Assembly: GCA_916700875.1 (NCBI GenBank)
Contig: CAKAKS010000038.1
Location: 12,223,944 to 12,287,943, forward strand
DNA: 64,000 bases
Origin: Sebastes aleutianus
Taxonomy: Eukaryota; Chordata; Actinopteri; Perciformes; Sebastidae
Direction: 5' to 3'
This document shows, piece by piece, positions 36,576 through 49,260 of the stretch (position 1 is its first letter; every line of letters begins with the position of its first letter). The notes under the pieces were generated by a model. It ran no database searches, was not told the DNA's origin, and saw only the letters and a list, made by a program, of their open reading frames with translations. The position numbers were made by a program, and so were the translations under genes.

Positions 36576-38899
36576 TACCTTTCAGTTTCACTTTTGAACT
36601 ATAATAACTATTGGAATATATACTTTATAAAAAGGCATACAGAATATACAAAATTATATGGTACTAATACAAGATCCAAACATATACATATTTGATTATT
36701 CCATGTCACAATAAGAAAACCATCCTATCAACCAGGTATCTGTGACTTAATGGCCTGACTCCACACACCTGTGTCAATGTTGAATACACTTCATGCAAAC
36801 ACATACTTTAACCACTAGAGGGATCATTTTAAAATATATATATCATGAAATACTTGGCCCACAAGGGACAACAGAACAGAAAGTAAAATATAGTTCCTAA
36901 TTCAACATGTCCTGATCACTAGGAGCATATTCAAAAAATGGATTATTCCATTTTAAAGACTTATAAGGGAAATGTAGCAGTGACTAATATACAGAAAAGG
37001 AACATACTGTTACCTCAGGTATTTAATGACCTGTTTGTACAGATATCTTGTCACTCACCCTCCTTATAGCTTGACTGACTGTATATAACATTCACAGGGG
37101 GACTCAAGCCTGTAAATAACAGGAATTGTGTTGTGTTGTTGTTGAGAATGTTTTAAAAAATGTTGGCACATAATATATCCCCTGAGTCGCCAAAGCCACG
37201 TGTCCTGTTAAGTAACTCCTAACTAGTCTAATTGTAGGTGCATAACTAAATCTCACCCCTGGGAGCTCAGTAAACACTTCACTTAGAGCATCATCACTCG
37301 AAGTAAAGTCCCAATTGCACTTTATATTATGCTTAATTTGCAGCCTTTCTAACTGTAATGTGTGATAAAAATAAGGCCTTTGTGTGAGTTCCCGTAATTT
37401 TTCCTGGCAGAACAATTCACTCGTCTCCAGTAATAAGGTTCTATTGTGCGCTTAATCCTGAATCTTGTCCTCATAACGCCTCTGCTTGGAGCGCTGCTGC
37501 GTGTCAACAGACTGGGTGACAAAATCTTGATTGCAGTCACATAAGCATCAGTCAATCTGTGGATTTGGCTGTGGGGGATATTGACAACCATCGAGCAATA
37601 TTCTGTTCCAATATATGTGTTTTCTACAGATGAAAGATTAAACCCAGAGAAATGTATGATAGTGTGTGGTCACATTGCAAACTTAATTACAAAATTGTGT
37701 TAACCATATTCACATAGGTATAGAGAAATCCAATAGCTCATCTCCAGAACCAGAGAAGAATGAGATTGCCTTATCAATATACCATCTGAAATGATGTGTT
37801 GGTGGTGGTAAAATAACAGTAAAAAACAACTGTATAGTTAGATGCATCGACTCATAGCAGTGTGTTTTTCCCTCCTTGTAAAGTACACCTTTAAAAATGA
37901 AAACATTTTATTCAATTAGTTTGATAATTAAATCATTTAGACGTATCAAATTAACTAATTATCTCAAAACCTCTCTGCATTCATGGCGGACAATGTTTTA
38001 TAAAGACTCCATATCAATAATAGGCATAATCCATGAAGCAGTGTTTGAAATCAGTGTTTATCTTGGACATGCAGGGGTTGTTACATCACAGAGTTTAATT
38101 AAAAGAATCAAATACATTTGGATAGAGGCTCTGATACGTCTGCCGTTTCTTTGTGATTGTGGGTATTTGTTGTCCTCGGGTGAACCGCTGCTTCATGGAG
38201 CATAAATCCCACTTAACTTTGATCATAAAATGTAATTCCTGTTGGGAACCATGTGGATCTACCCTTTCTGAACTGGGCCAAAATGGCAGTTCAATAAGTT
38301 CTTTTCTTGCTGTGCTGTGCACAATCTTTTTTTCTGCAGCGTCTTGAAGAAGAAAGCAGACAAGGCCGTGGCATTTTCAGCCCTTTTGTTTTCTTTTGAA
38401 ACAATCAAAAAGTGATATGGATGTATACGTTGTGAGCGTATATATGTTGATTTTAGTTATTCTGTAGGTCTGTGAATATATGTATGAGTGTGCTCTGCCT
38501 GTCCCTCCCGGTTCCTCAACATCTCCGCTGTGATTGGTTGTGAAGGGACAGAGATACCGGCCCTTAATTGCAGCTCAGACTGCCATTGGTCATTATATCC
38601 GTGTGATGGTCCTGGAATTGTCTGGGTAAATGAGGGTTGGACAGACACACACAGGCACACCAGACACACACTGAGTTTTTTGGGTTGCGGTTCTGTCTGT
38701 GTCTGGATAATTGGTTGGAAAAGCATCCAGCGGGATCACCCTGCTGTCCCCGTGGCCCTGGCTGCCATGGTAAATAACGAGGTTCATAAACATGAAAGGC
38801 AGGGGGATGATCATCGTGATTTGAGCTTTGCACTCAGAGGAGATCAATTAAGGCATCGGAGTTCAAGGACTTTAAACAAACAGTAAGAGCAATTTTCAA
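36576..38899. other. Intronic stretch low in recognised repeats
   Basis: 37160-37600 and 38700-38890 are unusually free of obvious repeats for this window. They contain no convincing exon and could hold conserved non-coding sequence; that cannot be judged without alignment. Confidence 0.4.
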
Positions 38900-39500
38900 T
38901 TAAAGCTTCAGTAGGCGGAATGTTTTTGGCATCATTGGGCAAAAAATCCATAATAACCTTTCAGCATATTGTACTTCAAGTGCTCTGAGAGATAACGAGA
39001 CTTCTGCAGCTCCTCATGGCTCTGTTTTAAGGCTTTAAAAAATCTATTCTGTGACGGGAGACTTTGGCCAATCACAGGTAATTTCAGAGACAGCGTTCCT
39101 ATTGAGTATTCCTATTGGCTGTGCTCCGGCTGGTGGGCGGTGCTTGATATCTCCTCAATTGATCTTAACAGCTAAACAGTACACTACAAGATGTTTCTGA
39201 AAACATTTGAGCCGAGAAATAGGCATTACAGGAACAGAATATTGATTCATACTTGATCAGCGCTGCCTAGTTTGACCGTTTGATCAGAGTTGGCGAGTGA
39301 TTGACAGCTGCTCAGAGACAGCAGGCTCCAGCTCAGCTCTGATTGGTTGTTTTTCCTCCGGTCTGTGAAAACTTGCAGATGCCATTAGGAGCACAGGAGG
39401 ACACAGAGGCACATGCACTACTATCAGGATATAGTGGCCGTTTTATAAAAGTAACTTTTTTTAGTCATATTTGCTCCATTTCCACCCACTGCAGCTTTAA
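38900..39500 (-). mobile_element. TTAA-flanked MITE, family A copy 3 (601 bp, reversed)
   Basis: TTAA lies at both edges. The plus strand opens TTAAAGCTTCAGTAGGCGGA and ends CACCCACTGCAGCTTTAA. Reverse-complemented, it aligns colinearly with 33253-33885. Confidence 0.88.
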
Positions 39501-39690
39501 ACACTTTAATTTTAACTTGGAAAGGCATACTGCTGCAGCCATTGTAGAGCTTTTTTATTCCTTCTTTCTCTCTATTACCAGTGATATAAAACTGAGGATG
39601 AATAGGTTTTTATCATGGATGATTAAAAAGCAGACAAAAAGCACACGGTGACACTGGATAAAAGAATGTCAGATGCGAAAAAAAAAACAG
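39501..39690. other. Short intronic stretch without recognised gene
   Basis: AT-rich sequence between a MITE and a SINE. Nothing was identified. Confidence 0.5.
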
Positions 39691-39936
39691 GCACAGAGGT
39701 AGTGATTTGCAACACCATCTCCCAGCAAGAAGACGGAGGATCAAGCCCAATATAACAACAACATTCCTCTCTGCTGTAGTGTCCTTGAGCAGGATGAGGC
39801 TAAATCCCTATACCAGCTCCAAGGGTTTCTGCTCTGTAAGCTGACTCTGCAGTCTGGCTCTCCTGTGGAGTGGAAGAAGTGAAGAGTTTCTCCATCGGGG
39901 ATCGATAGAGCATCGCAAAAAAAAAAAAAAAAAAAC
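39691..39936 (+). repeat. tRNA-derived SINE with LINE-type tail and poly(A)
   Basis: A tRNA-like head is visible (GTAGTGATTTGC, CTCCCAGCAAGAAGACGGAG, GATCAAGCCC as B box). A V-SINE-like core TGTCCTTGAGCAGGATGAGG follows. The end TTTCTCCATCGGGGATCGAT is close to the 3' tail of fish non-LTR elements (CATCGGGGATCAATAAAG). About 20 A residues close it. Confidence 0.6.
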
Positions 39937-40366
39937 ACTCTGGACTGACTTCACTCCTGGACACTCCGAGGTTTTCATCTAACACCTGTGGTCTGTTTGA
40001 TATAAAAGGATGATTAAGATCAAAGAGAGAAGATAATGATCCTGATGTGAACCGTAAAGTCCAACGAGATCAATTACATTTACATTTGACAATTTAGGCA
40101 TTTAGCAGGCTCTGTAACCTGGAGAGGTTTAGAATGAGCACAGCAGCAGAATGTGCTTCACTTCTAATTCATCAGTACAAGCAGCTGGTTAAAGGAAGTG
40201 CAAAGGATAAAATCTAAATCTACACACTCCTCTTACTCCACATTAACAACCTTTTAATATGTTAATGTCAGGTTGTACCACAGCCACAGAGGATGCTGAT
40301 CACTGTCTGTTAATATTGTATATTTGGACACTTAAAACATAGTTCCCATCAACAGTTTATAAACAT

Positions 40367-40520
40367 AAACTGTATATAGGAAGTGGACATAGTCACTGTG
40401 ACCTGTAGATGGCCGTCCCAATCTTGGGTTTTGGTCGTCACCACCTTTTTTTTTTTGCAACCAGAAGTGACACGAGAAGGTAGAGCTAAGTACAACCGAA
40501 TGCTGAATAAAACATTTTTA
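40367..40520 (+). repeat. Dispersed repeat family D, copy 2 (partial)
   Basis: AAACTGTATATAGGAAGTGG, CAACCAGAAGTGACACGAGA and AATAAAACATTTTTAGGCGA match copy 1 at 36020. The 3' half is missing. Confidence 0.75.
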
Positions 40521-41320
40521 GGCGACCAAAGACGTTATAATTAACTTTGCGATTTAAAGTTATTATCACGATATCTATAGAAAATTCGGAAAAAAAACTT
40601 GTTTATATAAAATGATTTAAGAGGCACTGGATTATTTACACAATATTATCATATTATCAATATGATATCATTATTTCATTTTTAAATAACACGGTTATTG
40701 TCAATACCTCTATATCGTGACACCCCTATACGGTATAAGTCTGATAATGCACACTGAGGTGTTCTGATATTGAAAATAATGTCATTAATTATTGTCTGGA
40801 TATCCAGCACTGTGACATATTTCTGTATGTTGGGCTGCTGTCCTACAGTATGCAGAGAGAAACGTCAACATTATGCCAGTTGCAGTTGTTTGTTTGGCAT
40901 CTCCTCCTCTCCCTCTCCTCCTCTCTCGTGATGAAGAGCCTATAGTAGCTCATTAAGATCTAGTTGTATTTACTCTCTCACTCCCTAAAGAAACCATTAA
41001 CTGCCTTTGATGCTGCATATAGTGTGTGCAGGAGTTTGCATTTGCGACATCTCTCTGTCGATTTTTCATCCGAATAGACATTGAATGTAGATATATATAC
41101 TGTATATCTCTTAAAAATAGAAACAAATGCTTGCAATCCATGTTCAAAAACATTGTCAAAGCTGACCTTTTTACAGACCTCACGCATTTCGACATGTCAG
41201 TAATTGATTGGCAAAAACAAAGAAGTAGCCAGCTTTTGATCTTTTAGCAGCACACAGGGTGAATCCATGAGAATGCTCTGGTCGCTTATTGATTTCGCCT
41301 GTTAAGTCAGGTGGAAAGGG

Positions 41321-41500
41321 GGGGGGAGCTCAGTGGCAACTGAGTTTGGGTTCAAGCACCCCATGCTGAATGTGACTACCAGCCCCTGGGGTGCTGCTCT
41401 GAAACAGACCCTGCCCTGTGCCCTCGCTGTGGGGGAGGCCATTGAAGAGAAAATGTTCCTAGCAGCACCACAAACTACAGATCCATGGAGCTATAAGACT
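41321..41500 (+). repeat. Possible degenerate tRNA-derived SINE
   Basis: GAGCTCAGTGGC resembles an A box and GGGTTCAAGCACC a B box 18-20 nt later, closer than in a normal tRNA gene. A GC-richer body follows. No tail was identified. Confidence 0.35.
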
Positions 41501-42116
41501 CTCTGACAAATACTTGGTGCTTGCTACAGTATATATTCCATTAATATGTAATCATACATCAGCATCAAAGAACCAAGATGAATCAGACCCAAGCTGACCT
41601 ACTTAATATGCTGACTTATGCTTTTTCCTACATTGATGTGAACCATTCATTTGCTTCAAAAAGGCACCTTTTAGCGCTGTTACCTGTAAAAAAAAGGCCA
41701 GTAGGTCAGCACTATTCAATCCATTTATTAAAAAAAGTTGTCAAAAAGAATGATACTTATAGCACCATGTAGTGCCGTTGGGTCCAGAGGGATACAGAGA
41801 AGTAGTGTGTGTGCATCTGTGTGATTTTGTGTAATAATAGTGTCCGAGTGTGAGCGTACCCTGCAGTTGTTACTCAGTGTCTGTCAAAACACAGCACACG
41901 CTGCCAGACACACACTGACGAATGCCAACTACATGCACAGAGAAACACACATGGATGCACAAAGACACACAAACAATATTCCTTCATTGTCGGTGCTGTT
42001 GTTTGTTTTAAACTCTCTGCTTTGTCTCTTTATCCTCTTGTTTACAACACAGTAGCTGTCGTTTGCCATCATTTAATTTTCTCATTATTAGAGTAAATCA
42101 AACTTTGTTAAAATAA

Positions 42117-42377
<261 letters not shown>

Positions 42378-42404
42378 TAGTTATTGTTTTAATGAGAACT
42401 TGTT

Positions 42405-43068
42405 ATGCCTCCGCGCCGGCGACAGCCATGCCCGGATGTTTTCGGGTTGTCCATCCGTCTTTACGTACGAACGTACATATGTCCGTCCGGTTCATGCTTG
42501 TTAACGTGATATCTCAGGAATGCCAGGAGGGAAATTCTTCAAATTTGGCACAGAAGTCCACTTGGACTCAAATATCAACTGATTATACAGTATTTTGGTG
42601 TTTAAGATAAGATAAGATAAGATAAGATAAGATAAGATAAGATAAGACAACGTTATTGTCTGTTACAGGTAACATAAATTTGTCTTTGACAGGCTCAACA
42701 ATAAATAGATAAAACACATATAAGACATAGCCAAAACAGAGATGCACACTTGCCCATTGGACACGATATACAGTACAATTATAACTACAATTACAATTAT
42801 AACTTAAAGGTCAAAGTTCAAGGTCACTGTGACCTCATATCCGTCCATTCTCGTGATATCTCAGGAACAGCTTCAGTGAATTTCTTCTAATTTGGCACAA
42901 ACGTCCGCTTAGATTCACGGATGACCTGGTTTGATTTTGGTGGTCAAAGGTCAAGGCCACGGTGACACAAATGTCTAAAAGATCATTTGATGAAGTGATG
43001 ACATTTTGGACGGACGTGGATGTAAACTGCAACTTGACTGGTTGACGGAGGCCTACAACTACGAGGCG
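42405..43068. mobile_element. Non-autonomous DNA element just past the csmd3 donor
   Basis: The left end ATGCCTCCGCGCCGGCGACA is echoed in reverse near the right end (GACGGAGGCC...). The body has paired modules with ATATCTCAGGAA, AATTTGGCACA(A/G)A, GTCCACTTGGACTCAAATAT and GGTCAAGGTCAC-type sequence. A LINE tail is inserted in the middle. The right boundary is uncertain. Confidence 0.55.
42604..42790 (-). repeat. LINE 3' tail with (GATAA)n, inserted in the preceding element
   Basis: Eight or nine AAGAT units are followed by CAACGTTATTGTCTGTTACA and AATTTGTCTTTGACAGG, a layout typical of the 3' end of fish non-LTR elements read in reverse. It interrupts the GGTGTTTAAG...GGTCAAAG context of the DNA element. 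Confidence 0.55.
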
Positions 43069-46000
43069 GTAATTCTAATGTCTTGACTTGTGGTGGAGAC
43101 AAGGTGGAAGTTTTGTGTTTTTTCACTAAGTCATAATGTAATGGCAGTGGGCTGTTAAGTAAGACAAATTATAATGATTTTACACACTTTATTTAGACTA
43201 CTTTCACAGCAAACTATTTTACGTCTAATCTCCATTAAAAAGTAGCACGGCGAACACAACACAAACACCTGTTATGGCATACAGCCCATTGTTTATTATT
43301 GGGTTACCAGTGATGTGCAGCCAGTTTTCTTTAAGCTGAAGCTATGAAAAGCTACTCCTTTGTGTTTCTGCCAATTAACGATGAGCTGCGATGAGCTAAT
43401 GTGTTTACATGATCAAATATTAGGGATCATGAATTCAAAAGAAAACTGGAAACAAAAGGAACCAGACGGATGTACTGCTTCTAAAAGACGAGTGCAGAAA
43501 TGAATGAATCTCACATTTTGAGTTTTGATATGAATGCGTTTTTTTGGAACGCACATACTGTTATAGAACGACACAAATATTGGTTGTTTCAACAATTGTA
43601 GACGATGTTATCGTGCTGGGCTGGATTCTCTCGAGCAATACTATTGCAGCGGAACAAATGACCTTGTATAGCAACAGGATTCTGTCCTGCTGTAGTACAC
43701 AAATTCCCCAGGCTCAATCAGTGACACTGCGGTTTCCCTTTAGTTATTGAACTATTCTATCGAGCTCCTCTTGCAAGAAACACAATACCCAGAAAGAAGC
43801 TCATTTCAGATAAGCTATTAAACTCTCCTTGCCTTATGATTCTATCAGGCAATCAATAGTGCCTAATAGCATCTGTCTGCGACTCTATCCACATTCGACA
43901 TGTTCTTTTAACCCTGCAATTTAATTGTTATTAACTTATTCAATTACGTGAGAGTGCTGTCTATTGACATGTTTGATTTCCACATGGCTAAACACTGATG
44001 GAGGAAATACTTTTGCTTGTTTATTCACACAGGAGCAGCCCTTGCTTAGACTTTTAATTGTTGCATGAGGTATTCGATAACCTTTAAATTGTTTTTGACA
44101 ATCAATAGAATAAACATTTACTGAAGAATGGTATGAATGAAAACTTAAAGTTCTACAGTAACACATTCATATGTGCAGCAATTCCTTCTCCTTCCCAATA
44201 GAAACCAAACATGACAACCAATATATTATACATGCTCGCTATGGGCTTCTCTGTCTTGCTCACGTGGAAGCAACAGAAATTAGAAACTTAACTGTGAATG
44301 AGCCTCGTCATTTCATTTTGGATGCCGCGGATGTGAACATCCACCTGGAACTAATTCTTGGAATCAAGAAATATCCAACCTGAAACTAAGGAAAGTTCTA
44401 CACAAGAGGCTCTTCTGTTGGCTCCTCTTCTTCAAGGCAACAGCAGATTTAACACACCAGCCTTGGACAGCCAGATTGGTGAGGGATGCACAAACCCACG
44501 GAGGAACAGATCTTCCAATCAAAAGAAAAGACAACTGAAAAAGATTCCAACACAGTGCCCCACTAGATGTTAAGACCAGCATTGTTTGCCACAAACAAGT
44601 TCATTTGCAGGTCGCAAGCAATGCTAACACACAACTCAAGTGCAACCTTTGTTCTAATACTCTAAGAGCCCTGAAAACCTTTTTTTTTTAATCAGTTAGC
44701 TTTGTTTATGTGATTGGATTCTACATGAATGCACTATTTCCTTCCACAGTTATTGGTTATTTCACATGAGAGATTTCTGTATTTGTCTTTTTGCTCACTA
44801 ATTTGAATTGGACGGGGCTCGGTTTAAAAAAAAGGTGATGTAATCATACATTTCCATGCACCAATCAGAGTTTAGCAACATGTGAATCAAAATTTAATGA
44901 CAGTTTTGGGATCTTTTTATGGCAATGCAGATAAGCTTAGATTTTGAGAAACCAGAGGATTTCTTTTTCAAACTTTAACTTAAATGGTTGCTTATTGAGT
45001 GACAAAGACATTTAGAAAAAAAGATAGAAAATTATATTATAACAAAGTTTTTAGGAGCTTTGAAATTAAATAAAATTGTAATGTCAGTGTTATTATGCCT
45101 TAAGGCCGTTATTTATTTATTTTTTTGTGTTTTTTTGTCATGAATACTTTGAAAAAGTTGTTGTTTTTTTCCGGAACAAGGCGGATTTTCGCACTGCAAA
45201 TAAAGGCATCAACCAGTCACGTTGTGCGGTACCAGTTGAGTGGAGCCAATATTTATGAAACAACAACACACAGGCTCAATAGTCCGAACCAGGACGGCAA
45301 ACTGTATTACTCCTTTCAACCTTAACATAAGGCAGCGCGGACAAGATTCATTCCTTCTGTATGTACTTTTCACAAGAAAAATCCTTAGACATATAATATT
45401 CGCAGGTGAGTATTTCACATTTTTGTGTTGTTTATTCGTCACGCCCGCGGTGTGTAAAGGCCTTTATTCAGCCCAGTCAGTTTCGTCCAGGAGCACAAAA
45501 ACTGGAACAACTACCAAACACAACAGAAAGAGTGCATACAAATCTGTCACTGGCCAAATTACAGCCTCACTATTCACTGTCAACTCAGGAGATTTTATGC
45601 TGAATTGCATTGTCAACATTAGGCAGGAGCGTCCACTATCGATGAAGTTCTGGCTAAGGTCATGAGAAACAGATTTCTGTCATTACATCAGGCATGCGTG
45701 AGGAAACTATCACTGACGTAATGCTAAGCAAGAGAATCTGGTTTGGTTCAGTTGAGGGTAAAGGATGTGGGTCACGGAGAGATGAAATAAGTCCTCTTGA
45801 TACTTGGTCATTTGCTGAAAAGCAATTCTTTCACCGTGGGGAATGAACCATGTTCATTTGGTTCAATGGGCATAATTTCTAATCAGCCAGTTGCAATAAT
45901 AAACCTTTCTTGAACAATCCGGTGGCTTTTAGTGCTCAAATTGCTATACAGAGCTAATTAAACAAGGGAGCAAAACAGAATAGAGTAGACTTGATTAGGG

Positions 46001-48828
46001 TGACTGTGAGATTTTCCTGTTTTGTACAGTGTTTGATTCCCGATTCGGCAGCGAAAAAGAGAGAGAGAGAACAAACAGATAGGAGGAGAGAGAGAAAGTG
46101 AAAGATGCCCTCTATGCTTTTATTGGTTGATTAGGATTTCCTGCTTATCTGAGATAACAGGAAATGATGTGCTGCGCGAGTGTGTGAACGCACGGGTTCA
46201 CGTGCATAGGATGGGTGCGTGCACGTGTCTGTGTGTGAGGAAGATTTATGGTCTGCATGGTTACAATCGCCCCGCTAGTTAAGCCAAATTACCTCTTCTG
46301 TCTCATTCTTTCTCTCATTCACACCCACACACACACACACATACATGCACATACACACATATGCACTGGGACACACGTGCACTGGGACACAGGGCAAAAT
46401 GGTGATTAAAAGGTTAGATCCATTAACAAGAAAATGGTAATTATGGGGAGAGTGATTAACATGGCTCACACACACAGAGAGACATGTTTGTGCATGCACA
46501 CACACACACACAATTGGCAGAGACACACACTAGTCTGATCTCCCTCTTTTGGTGTCATAAATGTAACTGAAGGTCTTGTGTTTTCTTCTTGAGATTGTTC
46601 AAATTAAAGCTTCTAATGTCACATGACTGACACTCACCTCGTCTCACTGGGACACACTGGGAACGTCAACAGCGCGTGGCGATTGCGGAACCTGTTGTTT
46701 TTTATTTCGGCGCCCATGTTAACAGGTTAGAGCAGCCCCACTGCCCGTGTGAGCAGCACGGTTCAGCTGTGTGTCAGCTGCGTCTCTTCTGGAGATTTGA
46801 GGTCTCGCCTATTTTTACCACGAGCCGCGTGCGGTTCACAGTAGCAGTGAAAACGATCTATTGACACTATATTGACATCATAGCAGCAACATTACTACAC
46901 TTTCAATGTTTGTATCTGTAGAATATGTCACAAAATGTCATGAAAAAAAGTAAAGATTTATGTTTAAATCAACACTTCCCGCTTCCATTTCAAAATAAAA
47001 GCCATCAAGCGGTTTCTTCTGTGGACAGAATCCTTTAATTTGTTAACACAAGGCTTTTATTCTGAAATATTTGCAGGACAGTATTGTAGGAAATGCAGTG
47101 ACTTGCACGTTTCTTAACCTTTTCTGTCTAAAATAAATATAAATTACATTTATAATGAAATGGCCATTATGAAAGGCAAACTATGTAGAAAGAAAGAGCT
47201 GGCAGTAGCAGCACTGCAGCAGAAACGCTAATGGTGTGGACACAACACGCGTGAGACACACAGCAGTTCAGCGAGGCAGCCGTCACGCACTGCTCACGCA
47301 CTCCGTCTGTCTTGGCCGTAAAGCATCACTTCCTCCATTTGAAACACACAAACACAACAGAAAATCAGAAAAAGGCATAATTTCTCAAAAGGTATGGAAA
47401 TTTTACAGACAGTTTTTTTTCAAATGCTCGAGGTGATGTTTAGTGACCTCCAATCAGGGTGACGTCTGTTTATGAGTTTCACCACTTATACTTTAATCAA
47501 GATTTAAGTGATTTTCCAATGATAAGTTCTCATAAAGGGCACCCACCTCCCTTGATTGCCGCATTGCTGCTGGAGCCACATCCCAGCTCGGCCTGTTGAC
47601 AGCACAGCAAGCAGACACTTGTGTTAAACGTTCGTCTGGCTGATGAATCATGTTATTAACTGACTTTCACGTTAAACACAGATTCAAGCACTGTGAAATA
47701 ACAAATCCTCTCAGTCCCCTCACTGTTATTTATTGGAAGTTGGAATTATTGACTGTGACACACAGTGTCTTGAACTTTGGGTGTGTCTTGTCTCACCTGT
47801 CCACCCTCTTCATGATGCCAGTGCAACAAACAGATATGAAGAATGGGAGCTGGTTTTGCTTCTACTGTTTGTGCCTGTAGAGTTTCTTTTTAAAGCCAGG
47901 ATGCACATTAATATTACATATTACCTTATTGTCATTCTAGTTTAGCTTTTTTGGTCAGTGATAGCTGCAGGTCAAAGCAGGCTTAATGGCATTTCTGTGT
48001 CCCCCAGAAGCTTTTGAAACATATTTTCTCTAAAGTTCTTCCACTAATGCTGTCTTTTAATTGCTAATACTGCATAAGTGAATTCATTCCAAAAACAAGG
48101 TACCCCATGTGGCATCTCAGCCGCAAAGTTGGGAATACCTGGAGGAAATATGAGCTAATAAATATGTAATTGTACGAACAATTTCCACTCTAGCTCTTCC
48201 AGGGAGGGTTTTCTTAATTAGATTGATAAAATGTTTTAATTAAGGGGATTAAAGTATTTAATGAAACATAGTTCCTCATTAAAATTACTTAAATTATAGA
48301 ATTGATTGTCTTCTTCGTTGATCTCGTAATCACTATTGTAGTAAATGGCCGGTACGACTTGACTTCATTAGGAAACATTAACAAAGGAACAACAAAGCAA
48401 GAGCCAGAGGACAAAGTGTGAGCACCAATCTATTTGGATTTTTTGTATGGTACTGTACAGTACCTTTTTGCCCTGATGAAGATCCAAGCAGGATCGAAAT
48501 GTAGTCAATAAAAATATTGTGGCATGGAGCAGTGTGCAGGCGTTATACCTTTTCTTTACTGACGCTGTTTTGATAATCTCTCACCTACGTGATGTGCGTC
48601 TAATTAATCTTCTTCAACTGTACCATACCTAAGACATATTTACCTTATTTTAACACAAACTAATGGTCTGTGTTATGTCCATAATGGATGATTTTGCGAG
48701 ACAGGATATATGTCCATTGTCAAAAATCAGTGTAGATGCTAATCCCAACCCTCACGACTGGAGACTGTACTTTTCCTCTGAGCTTTTTGACCTTGACGGT
48801 GATCTTTCCCTAACCTTAACAAAGTAGT
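43069..48828. other. csmd3 intron 2 stretch without recognised gene
   Basis: Short GA and CA tracts lie near 46050-46100, 46320-46345 and 46495-46512. The 46620-47300 part has GC-richer, repeat-like sequence of unknown family. A CCTGATGAAGATCC...CGAAATGTAGTCAATAAAA motif at 48471-48520 looks like a retroelement 3' end. None of the open frames (for example 45240-45665) shows a known domain. Confidence 0.5.
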
Positions 48829-49260
48829 TTAAAGGAAAAGTGTGTAACATTTCGGGGGATCTTTAAGCAGAAATTGAATATAATATTCATAACTATGTTT
48901 TCATTAGTGTATAATCACCTTAAACTAAGAATCATTGTGTTTTCGTTAGTTTAGAATGAGCCCTTCACATCTACATAGGGAGCGGGTTCTCTTTACGGAG
49001 TCTGCCATGTTGCTCCACCATATTTCTACATTAGCCCAGAACAGAAAAAACAAACACTGGCTCTAGAGAGAGCCTTTGATGTTTTTAAGTCACCTGAAGG
49101 CCACCGTAGTTCTCTGACACGCTTGTGAAACTGCGGTAACGTGAGCCACAGAGTGCAAAACCGTGGTACCGCCAGCCGCCATCTGACTTCCGTTGCTCGT
49201 AAAGTAGTGTTGCAACCACACCACTAGATGCTGCCAAATCCTAAACACTGTACCTTTTAA
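48829..49260. mobile_element. TTAA-flanked MITE, family B copy 2 (432 bp)
   Basis: TTAA lies at both edges. The interior matches 26487-27004 through CTGGCTCTAGAGAGAGCCTT and CTGCGGTAACGTGAGCC, but lacks the GC-rich central part of that copy. It sits inside a CCTAACCTTAACAAAGTAG repeat. Confidence 0.85.

Noticed and set aside
45240..45665. 141-residue open frame in intron 2
   Set aside because: No recognisable domain, no good acceptor/donor pair, and composition like the surrounding intron.
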